From positions 1 to 64,000 of the forward strand of contig WGMF01000026.1 of NCBI GenBank assembly GCA_016125215.1: 64,000 bases of DNA, read 5' to 3'. Shown here piece by piece: positions 18,301 to 26,064 of the stretch. Source of the stretch: Phycisphaera sp. Lineage in GTDB: Bacteria > Planctomycetota > Phycisphaerae > Phycisphaerales > Phycisphaeraceae. Made by a program: the position numbers and the translations under genes. Below the pieces are notes generated by a model. That model had not been told where the DNA came from, did no database searches, and saw only the letters and a list, made by a program, of their open reading frames with translations. The first letter of the stretch is position 1. Each line of letters opens with the position of its first letter.

Positions 18301-18632
18301 GGGCCGGCCAGCCCGACGAGAGCCGGCTTGATAACGCGGTTGTAGTAGACAAAGTGGTAGTCGTTGGTCTTGTCGAGCGCCATCTGCACGCGCCCGCCCA
18401 GCGCGGGGATGACCATGATCTTGAGGTATTCGTTTTCGAGGAAGACCACGTCCCACTCGGTGTCGATCTTTTCATCGTCGATGTGGTCGATGACCGGCAG
18501 GGGATAGACCTTGCCACTCGAGCCCTGGTAGACGCGCTTGTCGAGGAACATCGGGTTGCGGTCGGGCTTTCCGATGCGGTAGGTCGGGATCGTGAGTTTT
18601 TGCTGCCAGGCCTTGACGGGTACACAAGCCAT
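15318..18632 (-). CDS. DUF5107 domain protein with long TPR array
   Basis: A 1104-residue cytoplasmic protein. The N-terminal 370 residues form a galactose-mutarotase-like beta-sandwich of the DUF5107 type, with VIPALGGRVQMALDKTN, GGIEFNWPQHH and QTFLWWANPAIHVDDNHQ. The rest is alpha-solenoid: TPR pairs such as SEAYYTLGLTLEAQERYDEA and FPTAWRNLGLACFNQRQDTH. DUF5107 proteins often sit with glycosidases and are thought to act on, or bind, plant-type oligosaccharides; that role is an inference here. The ATG at 18632 has GGAG upstream. It runs convergent with the broken glycosidase and is codirectional with the DUF6288-type gene upstream, 56 bases apart, so the two probably form an operon. Confidence 0.75.
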   Translation of the reverse strand: MACVPVKAWQQKLTIPTYRIGKPDRNPMFLDKRVYQGSSGKVYPLPVIDHIDDEKIDTEWDVVFLENEYLKIMVIPALGGRVQMALDKTNDYHFVYYNRVIKPALVGLAGPWISGGIEFNWPQHHRPNTYGPLDHFIEHRPDGSAIVWCSEIDRMSRTRGTHGLTLRPGKAYLEIQVRLHNRTDTPQTFLWWANPAIHVDDNHQSIFPPDVHAVMDHGKRDVSSFPIATGTYYKVDYSPGTDISRYKNIPVPTSYMAYHSDYNFVGSYDHGKQAGLLHVANHHVSPGKKQWTWGHGDFGYAWDRHLTDEDGPYIELMCGVYTDNQPDFSWTMPGEEKTFTQFFMPYKGVGRVCNATIDAAVGVDIDQDRVTVKAYTTAEQPGARLVVSTGDRVLLDEKFDGSPRAFHRSTCKLPSGVVSTDLHTRVLDPDGRELVAYRPRKADARDIPQPAKAIAPPEELDSTESLYLAGTHLEQYRHATRQPEDFYREALRRDAGDIRNNTALGLLLYRRGCFKQAEQHLRKAIARLTRHNPNPRDSEAYYTLGLTLEAQERYDEAFDAYYKATWTAAQQEVAYFALARIACRRQQWHEALDLLERCLTRNAAHHRARHLKVVVLKTLNLAAQVEKLIDESLALDPFNLGVLYEEALGNSSFDSFDARVRADSDSYLELALDYTAAGLDTHATGVFERYAQRVGGGNAWPMVLYHHAAALRRLGRTRLADDQLRIAAGIDAPTCFAHRLESIRVLEEAARLNPADAKAPYLLGNLWYDKRQYDKAVDCWQLATQRDPSFPTAWRNLGLACFNQRQDTHAAWRAFERAFVCDKSDARVLYEWDQLARRLGHLPDDRLDRLEAHRALIDMRDDLYVEYVTLLNLTRRHDKALQTLLARSFHPWEGGEGKVPAQYVLALTQLAKAAIDERQHDRAITLLDRAKTWPHSLGEGKLAGIQENNIHYLMGLALSAKGDTRAARVCFEKAAVGLSEPTSAMYYNDQPPDMIYYQGLAQRALGHEDQATNRFERLVSFGQTHLDDHVVIDYFAVSLPDFLVFEEDLDQRNHLHCRYMMALGYLGLGQDDKAAEQFASILKTDPSHMGAAIHHTHTGKPTTE

Positions 18633-18688
18633 CCATCGATCTCCGTGTGCATGTATCTTGCATCGGCCCCGCCCGGCCGACGTTCTGG

Positions 18689-21496
18689 TTACTTGAGATA
18701 CTCCGCGATGCTGGTCAGTTCCCACTCGGGGGTCGGGGCGGTCTTGATTTTTTCCATCGCTTCGCGGATGAGTGTGGCCTGCGCGTTTGTGCGACCGGGT
18801 GAGGGCCCGGCGATGCCGCCCGGCTCGTAGTATTCGGCGGCTTTTTCGAGCTGCGGCAGGACGGCTTTGGCGTAGCCCCCGTAGGTGTTCACAAGCGTAT
18901 CGAGCACATTCTTCGTGCTGTCGGGCCCGCCGTGGAACTTCTGGTTGGTCAGGTACCACACCGCGGTCTCCATGCCCTCGCGCGTGTGGTGCTGGGCCAT
19001 CAGTTCGATGCCGCGCTCCCTGACCCCGTTGGCAAACATGATGCCGCTGGGGGCGAGGTTGCGGACGGCCTTGTAGATGTCTTTCCAGAGCAGTTTGAGT
19101 TGTTCGTCGCTGAGCTTGTTGTAGACAATCGATGTTGCGCTGCGTGCGCCGCCGTTGGTGTTTTGCAAAAGCTCGCGTACCGTCTTGACCAGCACGTCGC
19201 TGTCGATCTTGTCGATGCCCTCGGCGTTGCGTGCGATGGCGCGGAAGGGCTGTGCGTTGCCGGAGTAGAACATGGCCTGGGCGAATTCGGCCTGCAGCTT
19301 GCCGGTCGGGTCGTCGAAGTGGCCGGTGTAGGCCAGCTCCATCATGGCCGGTGCCACGCCGGCCGCGACGGCGCCCAGGCCCATCTCCGTGTTGTACGAG
19401 CTGAACGCCCGCATCGCAAAGAACTTGAACGTGTCGTCGTCGCTGGCTTTGAGCTTGGCCACCAGGGCGTCCGCCGCGGGCTGTGATGCGCGGCCGGCGT
19501 AGCGCAGAGCCTGGCACGCGCCGTAGCGTGCGTAGCGGTTGTCGCTGTCGAGCATGGCGATGAGCTGCGGCACGACGTTGTCCGGGTTGACTTCGAGCAC
19601 CTTGCCCGCGCGGTCGCGCTCAGCCGGCGACCAGCTCGACAGCCTCGCCAGCAACTCGCTTGTCGGCAGGTCGATGTATTGCCTGGCGGTCAGTTCGCCC
19701 GCTGCGACGCTCTGGGCCAGTTCACTGCCCGTGATGTCGGGGATCGATCGGCCCTTGCCGGTGATGTAGAGTTTCTTCAACGGCAGGCAATAAGCCAGCA
19801 GGCGTGCGCCGGTGGTGTCCCAGCCTTTGTAGACGTTCTCGGAGTTGCGCGAGTCCGTCATGCCCGGCTTGCCCTGGTACTCGAAGTTGCCTTGCGCCCT
19901 GCGTTCGAGGTCGAAGAACCACTCGAGCTTGCGCATGAACACCGCCGCGGCTTCGTCACCGCCGCGCGCCGCGCCCAGCGGGCCCCACAGGAAGTTGAAA
20001 TAGTTCCCCGTGTGACCGCCCTCGCGTTCGTTGAAAGACGCGACCGTCATCCGTGTGAAGAACGCGGCCGCCTCCTTGTCGTCGAGGATGTCGAACATCA
20101 CCGCGGCGAGCGAGTTTTTGCCGTTGTCCTCGTGGCCGTCGATCCCCGGGCCGTGGTCGCCGTAGGGGATCGATCCCTTGTCGATGAAGAAGCGGAAGAA
20201 CCGGTCGCCACGGAACACAGCCTGACGGATGTCGGCGTCGTCCACGCCACACTTCTGGGTCAGCGCCAGGCCCAACATGCAGATCAGGCCCGCCTGGTTG
20301 AGCGCGCCGTAGCCCGGCGCCACGCCGTACAACGTGCCGTCGGAGAACTGGTAAGGGATGCAGATGCGGTGGCCCCACGTGCCGACCTGCGATTGGCCGC
20401 GTGCGATGTGTATCGCGTAAGCCTCGATGGCCGGCTTCACGGAGTTGTCCTTCGTCGCCAGGTAATACTCGCACATCAACACGAGCGAGTAGCCGGCGGT
20501 CCACGCGTGGTCGGGCGGAAAACTCGATGCGACCTCGTGGACTTTTTCGCTCACGATCGGCATGACGTCTTCGCGCCCGGTGGAGAGCAGGCCCAACGTG
20601 TTGACCAGCCCGCCGATCCCGCCACCGACGCCTTTGGCCTTGAGGTACGCCACCGCTTCATCGACGATCTTTTGCGTCTTGGCGCTGTCGAAAGGCGCGG
20701 ACTCGCTGTAGTCGCCCATCACTCGGATCGGGACCGTGACCTCGCGGGATTTGCCGTTGTTCCAGACTTCAAGGACGAGCTTGCCGCCTTGTTCGGTGGT
20801 CTCGGCCTTGGTCAGCGCCCAGCCGAACTCTTTGCGGGCGTCGGTGGCAAAGTTTTTACCGAACACACCGACGACCACGTCGCCCACGTTCAGGATGCCC
20901 TCGGCCGGTGTGCCCGGCGCGATCCGCGTGATGTAGATTTGTTTTGCGCCCTCGGTGGTTTGGTGCGGGATCGACCAGGTCCAGCCCGCGGCCCCGGTGG
21001 TGCCCAGGTTCCAACTGATCTGTTCGAGGTTCGGCTCACCGCCGTTCGTCAGGTCCGGGGGCTGGGGGCCTTTGAACTCGATGGTGATGCGCTGCGATTG
21101 ACCCGCACGCCAGAGGTCCAGTACCACAGGTTTACGGTATTGGTCCGCGGCTGAGAGCGTCGTCTTGATGCGGGTGACCGAGTCGCCGCTGAGCGGTTGG
21201 CCGTTGAGGGCGGTGATGGCGTCGCCTTCACGGAAATACTCCGCGGCGGGCTTGTCTTTCTGCACGGCGATGACGTACAGCGCGTTGATGCCGTCGATGG
21301 GTTTGAGGGGCCGACCACGCAGGCCCGCCATGCCCAGGAACTGCCCGCGTGCGCCGGAGTCGGCAAAGTCGGTCTCCTTGGGCTGAAAGTCGGCGGGCAG
21401 GTTGATCGACGCCGCATCCAGCATCCTGACAAACGCGGGGGATGCGAGCGAAAGGAAAACACACACCACAAGCATGGGGCAATAAGTGTGACGCAT
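18689..21496 (-). CDS. Secreted DUF6288-type protein with two PDZ-like domains, alpha-toroid and HEAT repeats
   Basis: A 935-residue exported protein. The signal peptide is MLVVCVFLSLASPAFVRM. Two PDZ-like domains follow (around GDAITALNGQPLSGDSV and ITRIAPGTPAEGILNVGDVV). The alpha-toroid holds GYGALNQAGLICMLGLAL, YGDHGPGIDGHEDNGKNS and EGGHTGNYFNFLWGPLGA, all closely paralleled in the protein at 10035-13352. The C-terminal third is HEAT-like (RYARYGACQALRYAGR). It lacks the jelly-roll domain of its paralogue. Function is unknown; conserved Asp, His and Asn residues in the toroid could form a lyase-type active site. The start was chosen for the signal peptide and the upstream GGAG. Confidence 0.7.
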   Translation of the reverse strand: MRHTYCPMLVVCVFLSLASPAFVRMLDAASINLPADFQPKETDFADSGARGQFLGMAGLRGRPLKPIDGINALYVIAVQKDKPAAEYFREGDAITALNGQPLSGDSVTRIKTTLSAADQYRKPVVLDLWRAGQSQRITIEFKGPQPPDLTNGGEPNLEQISWNLGTTGAAGWTWSIPHQTTEGAKQIYITRIAPGTPAEGILNVGDVVVGVFGKNFATDARKEFGWALTKAETTEQGGKLVLEVWNNGKSREVTVPIRVMGDYSESAPFDSAKTQKIVDEAVAYLKAKGVGGGIGGLVNTLGLLSTGREDVMPIVSEKVHEVASSFPPDHAWTAGYSLVLMCEYYLATKDNSVKPAIEAYAIHIARGQSQVGTWGHRICIPYQFSDGTLYGVAPGYGALNQAGLICMLGLALTQKCGVDDADIRQAVFRGDRFFRFFIDKGSIPYGDHGPGIDGHEDNGKNSLAAVMFDILDDKEAAAFFTRMTVASFNEREGGHTGNYFNFLWGPLGAARGGDEAAAVFMRKLEWFFDLERRAQGNFEYQGKPGMTDSRNSENVYKGWDTTGARLLAYCLPLKKLYITGKGRSIPDITGSELAQSVAAGELTARQYIDLPTSELLARLSSWSPAERDRAGKVLEVNPDNVVPQLIAMLDSDNRYARYGACQALRYAGRASQPAADALVAKLKASDDDTFKFFAMRAFSSYNTEMGLGAVAAGVAPAMMELAYTGHFDDPTGKLQAEFAQAMFYSGNAQPFRAIARNAEGIDKIDSDVLVKTVRELLQNTNGGARSATSIVYNKLSDEQLKLLWKDIYKAVRNLAPSGIMFANGVRERGIELMAQHHTREGMETAVWYLTNQKFHGGPDSTKNVLDTLVNTYGGYAKAVLPQLEKAAEYYEPGGIAGPSPGRTNAQATLIREAMEKIKTAPTPEWELTSIAEYLK

Positions 21497-21817
21497 GGCG
21501 GGGGCACTCCATATCCCGGGAAAGTGGGCCGTTGGGTTTACAGAAACACCATGATAAGCCTGAGGGGTCGAACAACAAATGAGGTCCACGTTTTTAAGTT
21601 GTTTTCATCGGGGGGACGCCGATCCGTGGGTGGGGAGGCTTGCGTGGTATAAAATAGGTGTCGGGGTGGGCAGGCTCGGCCCTCCCCGTATCGATTCACG
21701 TCACACGGCCCGCGCTAGCGCGGCTGACTCAAGAGAACCTGGATGCACCGGCAGACACCCGATCCTCAAACACGAGTCACGCCCGCGCACAGGCGAGCGA
21801 TTCGGGCACGGGGATCG
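21497..21817. other. Divergent intergenic region between the DUF6288-type and pilin genes
   Basis: About 320 bases separate two divergent genes. It holds an AT-rich TATAAAAT near 21647 that could be a -10 element for the pilin, but no matching -35 is evident. No gene is recognised. Confidence 0.3.
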
Positions 21818-21982
21818 ATGCCCAGACTCCTCGACGACACGGGCGGCCTGTCGGTGGAGAAGATTCTTCTGCTGGCGGTGATCGCGCTGCCGATCATCAT
21901 CGCGCTGATCGCCTTCCGCGACAAGATCATCGGTTGGTTCAACAGCAAGGCATACAAACAGGACGGCGGGTCGTCGCGTTGA
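21818..21982 (+). CDS. Flp-type pilin-like small protein (copy 1)
   Basis: A 54-residue prepilin. A short polar leader (MPRLLDDTG) ends at Gly, followed by GLSVE with Glu at +5, the class IV prepilin peptidase pattern. A single hydrophobic helix follows (ILLLAVIALPIIIALIAF), then the polar tail RDKIIGWFNSKAYKQDGG. The helix core and RDKI are nearly identical to the pilin at 25796-26002. It lies on the opposite strand from the other pilins and directly before a dispersed palindromic element. A longer frame begins at 21743, but its extra residues look non-coding. Confidence 0.7.
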   Translation: MPRLLDDTGGLSVEKILLLAVIALPIIIALIAFRDKIIGWFNSKAYKQDGGSSR

Positions 21983-22032
21983 CCGCGGGCGGCTGTGTAT
22001 AACACTTGCATAGAGTGGCCGGCGTCTTTTTT

Positions 22033-22136
22033 CTCCCCTCCCTTTTCAGATGGAGGGGCCGGGGGAGGGTGTTCTCTCTTGTATTTGCAAAAAGACATCC
22101 CCTCCCCCAGCCCCGCCCCTTGAAAGGGGAGTGGGG
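22033..22136 (-). repeat. Dispersed palindromic element, copy A (intergenic, inverted)
   Basis: A copy of about 104 bp with CCCCTCCC-type arms enclosing a variable core. It is inverted relative to copies B, C and D. It fills the gap between a pilin gene and a convergent pseudopilin gene and could fold as a hairpin at both 3' ends. Confidence 0.8.
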
Positions 22137-22155
22137 TTCATTGAAGCCGGTTGCT

Positions 22156-22758
22156 CTAGTCGTCTTTCATTTTGAGCCCCGAGCGTTCCTTGCTCTTGAC
22201 CGCGAAGTCGCGCAGGTTTTTGTACCAGTTGCGGATCGGTTGTCGGTCGAGTGGCTGGTACGCGCCGCTCCAGGTCCAGGCCGGCCCGACGAGGCCCGCG
22301 TGCGTCCCGACCGTCACGGGGGGCATCCAGCCGCCGCGTGCCTGTTCGACGCCCGACCCCACGTAGACGCGCACCGTTTCCGAGGGTTCGGAGGTGTAGG
22401 CCCTGTTGGGGAACGACCGGGTCGAGGGGATCGACGCCGGGGCGCCGGCGTACCCGTTGGGCACGATCAGACTGCCCCCCGAGAGCGAGGGCAGCGACCA
22501 GGAACCCGACAAACCGGTGGCCTTTTGTCGTGATTCGAGCTGGGCCTTGCTCTGCACGCGCTGCCGGGCGGTGTTGACGCGCATCGACCCCCACACGATG
22601 AAAAAAAGCGTGAGCATCACGCCCAGACAGAAGAGCAGTTCGATCTCCGCCACCCCCCGGAAGCGAGAGCGGGGCCACACCGCGTTGGGCTGATCCCGCC
22701 AACGGTCCGCGCGCCCCCGGATGAGTAATACTTGATTAGTGCAGGTTGACAATCTCAA
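22156..22758 (-). CDS. TadE-like pseudopilin
   Basis: A protein of up to 200 residues. Its TadE-like N-terminus, FRGVAEIELLFCLGVMLTL, carries a Glu before the membrane helix as in pseudopilins. The exported part is rich in Gly, Ser and Pro and has no recognised fold. The frame opens with TTG at 22758 inside the end of the TadG-like gene; no ATG precedes the helix, so the true start is uncertain. It is the last gene of the minus-strand Tad block and probably a minor pilin subunit or anchor. Confidence 0.6.
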   Translation of the reverse strand: MRLSTCTNQVLLIRGRADRWRDQPNAVWPRSRFRGVAEIELLFCLGVMLTLFFIVWGSMRVNTARQRVQSKAQLESRQKATGLSGSWSLPSLSGGSLIVPNGYAGAPASIPSTRSFPNRAYTSEPSETVRVYVGSGVEQARGGWMPPVTVGTHAGLVGPAWTWSGAYQPLDRQPIRNWYKNLRDFAVKSKERSGLKMKDD

Positions 22759-23992
22759 GCTCCTGGGCGGGCGACACGCGCAGCCGGCCGCGTGAGAACG
22801 GGGTGCGCAGCGTGGCGTCGGCGCGCAGCGCGTCGTTGAGGCCGTCGGCTGAACTCAAACGGGGCTGCCACTCCCAGCCCTCGCGTGACCAGACGCGCCA
22901 GGGCGTGACCGGTGACCTGCCCATCATCATCGATTCGTTGGGGTTGAAGGTCTGGGCCTGTGCGTAGGCGACCATCGCGGGGTTGCCGCGCGCGGCTCTG
23001 CGGTCGGTGCGTGCGTCGCCGGCGGTCGGTCGCATGTAGATCGGGCCATAGAAGGGCGGTTGTTTCCCCACCGGGCTGGAGGCCACGGCGACGACGCTGA
23101 AGTGGTCTAGCCGTTGTCGGTCGGTCGGGCCGATCCTGGGGGCGCCCAACTCGTGGGCAAGGGTTGCGGTGGACAGCGCGTAGTGCTTGGACCCCGCGTT
23201 GAGGGCGGCAATGCCCAAGCCCGTAGCGCTCCCTCGTTTCCACGCCTCTGCCGCCTTGGCCAGCTTCATTTTGGAGAGTTCGGGAATCCAGCCCTGGCGG
23301 TCGCTCATCACGCGGTCGCGCAGCACGACGTAGATCGTCTGAAAGCTCCCTTTCTTGAGCGGCGGCGTCACGCCCTTGTGCCCGTCTCTGGTCGGCTGCG
23401 CGAGGCGGATGTCAAAGCCGTGGTACCGTTCGATTTTCCTGCGTTGTTGATCGATGATCTTGGGTGTCGCTTCGACGGCGGCGCGCTCGAAGGCAAACAA
23501 GTTGTTAATACGTCCCGGGTAGCTACCCAGGCTGGTGATCGCGGGCAGGGTTTCCTTAACAAACTTGGCCAAAATGACGGCTTCCCTTCCGACCTGGATG
23601 ACAATGGCCAGGCCCGCCGCAAAGGTGAACGGGTTGTCCATCATGGCGGTGCCTTTTTCGAACCAGTCCATAAGGTTTCGGGTTGATTCCTCAATCGTGT
23701 AGATCGCCGCGATCGACAGGGCCTCGGCCGAGGCGGTGCGCAGGATCGCCATGTTCGCGCCGGTGACGACGTTGGTCGTGCGCGAAACGACCGTCTGGCT
23801 GGCGTGGGCCGCCGAGTCGGCCGCGGCCTGGGCACGCATCCGGTGCACCGAGACGTGCCCTGTGTTCCAGACCATGAAGATGAGCATCACCAGCACCATC
23901 AGCACGAAGAGAAACAGGATGCCGATGTTGCCGGTGTCGTCACGCATCGCGCGTGTGCCTAGCGTCCTGAATGGCTCTGTGAACTTTGGCAT
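22736..23992 (-). CDS. TadG-like pilus assembly protein
   Basis: A 418-residue protein. The N-terminus has the TadG motif DDTGNIGILFLFVLMVLVML, a single membrane anchor. It is followed by AQAAADSAAHASQTVVSRT, the conserved A-rich helix of Flp-pilus TadG proteins. The periplasmic remainder is helical, then Ser/Thr-rich, with no vWA metal site visible. The ATG at 23992 overlaps the upstream TGA (TGATG), so translation is coupled to the TadE-like gene before it. Likely role: an envelope component linking the pilus to the cell surface. Confidence 0.8.
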   Translation of the reverse strand: MPKFTEPFRTLGTRAMRDDTGNIGILFLFVLMVLVMLIFMVWNTGHVSVHRMRAQAAADSAAHASQTVVSRTTNVVTGANMAILRTASAEALSIAAIYTIEESTRNLMDWFEKGTAMMDNPFTFAAGLAIVIQVGREAVILAKFVKETLPAITSLGSYPGRINNLFAFERAAVEATPKIIDQQRRKIERYHGFDIRLAQPTRDGHKGVTPPLKKGSFQTIYVVLRDRVMSDRQGWIPELSKMKLAKAAEAWKRGSATGLGIAALNAGSKHYALSTATLAHELGAPRIGPTDRQRLDHFSVVAVASSPVGKQPPFYGPIYMRPTAGDARTDRRAARGNPAMVAYAQAQTFNPNESMMMGRSPVTPWRVWSREGWEWQPRLSSADGLNDALRADATLRTPFSRGRLRVSPAQELEIVNLH

Positions 23993-24837
23993 CACCACAG
24001 CCCCTGTAATTGCCCGATCATCCCGCGTCCGGGGGGCGAGCGCAGCGTACACGAGGCCCGCAGTCTTATGAACTTGCCACTGACGCCGGCCACGTTTTCC
24101 TGTCTTGCCCCCAGCACACTTGCCGCGTAGGGCACCGTCAGGAGGAAGCGGTATTCGAGTTGAACCGTCACGTCCGTCGGGCCCCGTTGATAGAGCGACG
24201 TGGGGCTTTGCGTGATCTTTGTCGCGGCGGGGTCGAGGGCGTAGTTGAAACGGCGGGGGAAGCCCGCTTCGATCTCGGCGCCGATGCGAGAGAGATAGCG
24301 CTGGGCTTTTTGTCCCTCGCCACCGCTGCGACCGCGTGGTGAGAGGCCCGACAGCGCCATGGCCGCGGCCCGTCGGGTGCGTTGCTGAGCGTCTTTCAGG
24401 CCGTCGGCGGACGAGGTGATCGCGCTGCGTACAGCGGTGTAGGCCGCGTGGTTGACCACGATCCGCGCCTGGCACATGAGCGCCAGTTGCACCAGCAGCG
24501 AGACGGCCATGAGAAACAACGGGAACGAGAGCATGAACGAGACCGACGCCGCGGCCGCGTCGCACCGGGTACGCCTCCACAACCGGCGCACGTCAAGGGT
24601 CATCCGGTTGGCCAGGCGGAACAAAAGCGTCACCAGCGCCGCGGCGAGCACGGCTATTGTGGCGTCCCCGCCCGAACCCTCCCCGACCACGCCACTCTTG
24701 CGCAGCACGAGCACCGCGCCGCACGCCACGCCGATCAGCGCCGCGTCGATCAACACCCTCCCCCGGAAGTTTATTCCGGAGCGTGTGGGTCTCGCGGGGG
24801 CGTCCCTGTCGGGTGACGTGTTGGTTGTGCCTTTCAT
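23992..24837 (-). CDS. TadE-like membrane protein with extra N-terminal helices
   Basis: A 281-residue protein. It has two N-terminal hydrophobic segments (VLIDAALIGVACGAVLVL and an Ala-rich one near 60-80), unusual for TadE. A TadE-like segment follows (VSFMLSFPLFLMAVSLLVQ), then NHAAYTAVRSA, the conserved post-helix motif of TadE/TadG pseudopilins. The exported part includes a Tyr/Arg-rich beta region. The start overlaps the peptidase stop as ATGA. Likely a minor pseudopilin of the Tad system. Confidence 0.7.
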   Translation of the reverse strand: MKGTTNTSPDRDAPARPTRSGINFRGRVLIDAALIGVACGAVLVLRKSGVVGEGSGGDATIAVLAAALVTLLFRLANRMTLDVRRLWRRTRCDAAAASVSFMLSFPLFLMAVSLLVQLALMCQARIVVNHAAYTAVRSAITSSADGLKDAQQRTRRAAAMALSGLSPRGRSGGEGQKAQRYLSRIGAEIEAGFPRRFNYALDPAATKITQSPTSLYQRGPTDVTVQLEYRFLLTVPYAASVLGARQENVAGVSGKFIRLRASCTLRSPPGRGMIGQLQGLW

Positions 24838-25649
24838 CGCAGCCATGCGACAAGTTGCTCCACCGACCAGAAGGGGACGATGACCAGGCCGATGAGCAGC
24901 GGGACCGCCAGGGGCACGTGCGTCGGCGCGACCCCCGGGAGGGGCAGGCGTTTTTGCGTGAGGTAGAGGCTCATCAGACTGGTGGCCATGAAGCGCAGTG
25001 TGTTGTTCAGGCGCCCGGTCCAGACGATGTTGACGAGTGCAAAGAGCGTGGCGGCGATCAGCCCGTTGCACAGCACGCGCAGCGCGGTCTCCATGCCCAG
25101 CAGCGCCCCGACGCCTGCTAAAAGTTTCACGTCGCCGCCGCCCATGCCCGCGGCCAACATGCACAACAGGCCGACCGCCCCGCAGGCCGCGAACCCCTTG
25201 AGCGATCCGAGTGGCCCGACCCCCCCGAGCCAGTCGCCCGCCACGTGCCACCCCAAACCGTGCAACACCGGCAAGAGCAGGTTGAGAGCAAACCCGATCA
25301 GCACCGCCCAGAGCGTGAGCGTGTTGGGCACGCGCCCGGAAGCGGCGTCGAACGTGGCTGCGATCAGGCAGACGCCCGCCGTGACGAAGCCCAGGAAAAG
25401 CCCCTGCGACGGCAAGAGTATCCCCCGCCGAACGAGCACGACCTGCGCCAGCGAAGCAACGATCGCGCCGAGCGTGAGCACCCACACGATGAGCACCGAC
25501 GCGCCGCGAAAGGTCAGCAGCACCGGTTTACGTGCGTCGTTTGCTTGATTGGCGTCGTCGGCCAGATCGCTGACGATGGGGTTGTCACGCCCCGGCGCGG
25601 TGATGTTTGCGGATCGCTCGCTCATCCGGACTGATCCCTCGGTCATCAC
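24834..25649 (-). CDS. A24-family prepilin peptidase (TadV/CpaA-like)
   Basis: A 271-residue polytopic membrane protease that cleaves prepilin leaders at Gly. The two catalytic aspartates are visible: Asp101 in TFDAASGRVPN and Asp173 in GMGGGDVKLL. A polar N-terminal extension of about 45 residues precedes the first helix. There is no N-methylase domain, as in TadV. GTG at 25649 is followed at once by ATG; GAGG lies upstream. It is the likely processor of the three nearby Flp-like pilins. Confidence 0.9.
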   Translation of the reverse strand: MMTEGSVRMSERSANITAPGRDNPIVSDLADDANQANDARKPVLLTFRGASVLIVWVLTLGAIVASLAQVVLVRRGILLPSQGLFLGFVTAGVCLIAATFDAASGRVPNTLTLWAVLIGFALNLLLPVLHGLGWHVAGDWLGGVGPLGSLKGFAACGAVGLLCMLAAGMGGGDVKLLAGVGALLGMETALRVLCNGLIAATLFALVNIVWTGRLNNTLRFMATSLMSLYLTQKRLPLPGVAPTHVPLAVPLLIGLVIVPFWSVEQLVAWLR

Positions 25650-25697
25650 GCTACAGCCTCAAAACCGGTCTCTGTCGGTGCAGGACAAGCCACGTAG

Positions 25698-25745
25698 ACC
25701 CCAACAGACACCCCAACAGACACCCCAACAGACACAACAACAGAC
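25698..25745 (+). repeat. Four-copy 12-bp tandem repeat in the Tad intergenic gap
   Basis: Three perfect copies of ACCCCAACAGAC are followed by a degenerate fourth (ACAACAACAGAC). They lie in the 146-base gap between a pilin and the prepilin peptidase. In transcript sense the repeat is GU-rich. It could affect transcript stability or be simple slippage. Confidence 0.8.
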
Positions 25746-25795
25746 ACCCGGTGTAGTCGGGCCTGCACGGGAACGGATGCTTGCGTGTGCGGGGA

Positions 25796-26002
25796 TTACC
25801 GGTTGCCGACCGGGGTTTCCGCGCCGCCCTCGATTTCCTTGTCACGCGCGCCGAACCACTTGCCGATCTTGTCGCGGAAGGCGATGAGCGCGATGATGAT
25901 CGGCAGGGCGATGACCGCCAGGAGGAGGATCATCTCGACCGACATCTTGCCGTGGTCGTTTTCGATGAAGGCGTTGACGGCTTTTCGTGAGCGTCGCAAC
26001 AT
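25796..26002 (-). CDS. Flp-type pilin-like small protein (copy 2)
   Basis: A 68-residue prepilin. The leader ENDHG ends at Gly and is followed by KMSVE (Glu +5) and the helix MILLLAVIALPIIIALIAF. A polar tail FRDKIGKWFGARDKEIEGG follows, which resembles copy 1 for its first part. AAGGAG stands seven bases before ATG 26002. It lies between pilin 3 and the prepilin peptidase, as major pilins often do, so it is a good candidate for the major subunit. Confidence 0.8.
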   Translation of the reverse strand: MLRRSRKAVNAFIENDHGKMSVEMILLLAVIALPIIIALIAFRDKIGKWFGARDKEIEGGAETPVGNR

Positions 26003-26064
26003 GGGAGGCTCCTTGTGTGGGGAGAGTGGGAAATGGGATTGCTCGAAAGGCCCGGGAAAACCGG

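Noticed and set aside
18633-19517. Minus-strand extension of the DUF5107/TPR frame
   Set aside because: The extra residues are Arg/Gly/Ala-rich and overlap the coding region of the DUF6288-type gene in another frame. The ATG at 18632 has a good ribosome binding site.
25698-25745. Possible CRISPR array
   Set aside because: Repeats are 12 bp, directly adjacent and without spacers; no cas genes are present.
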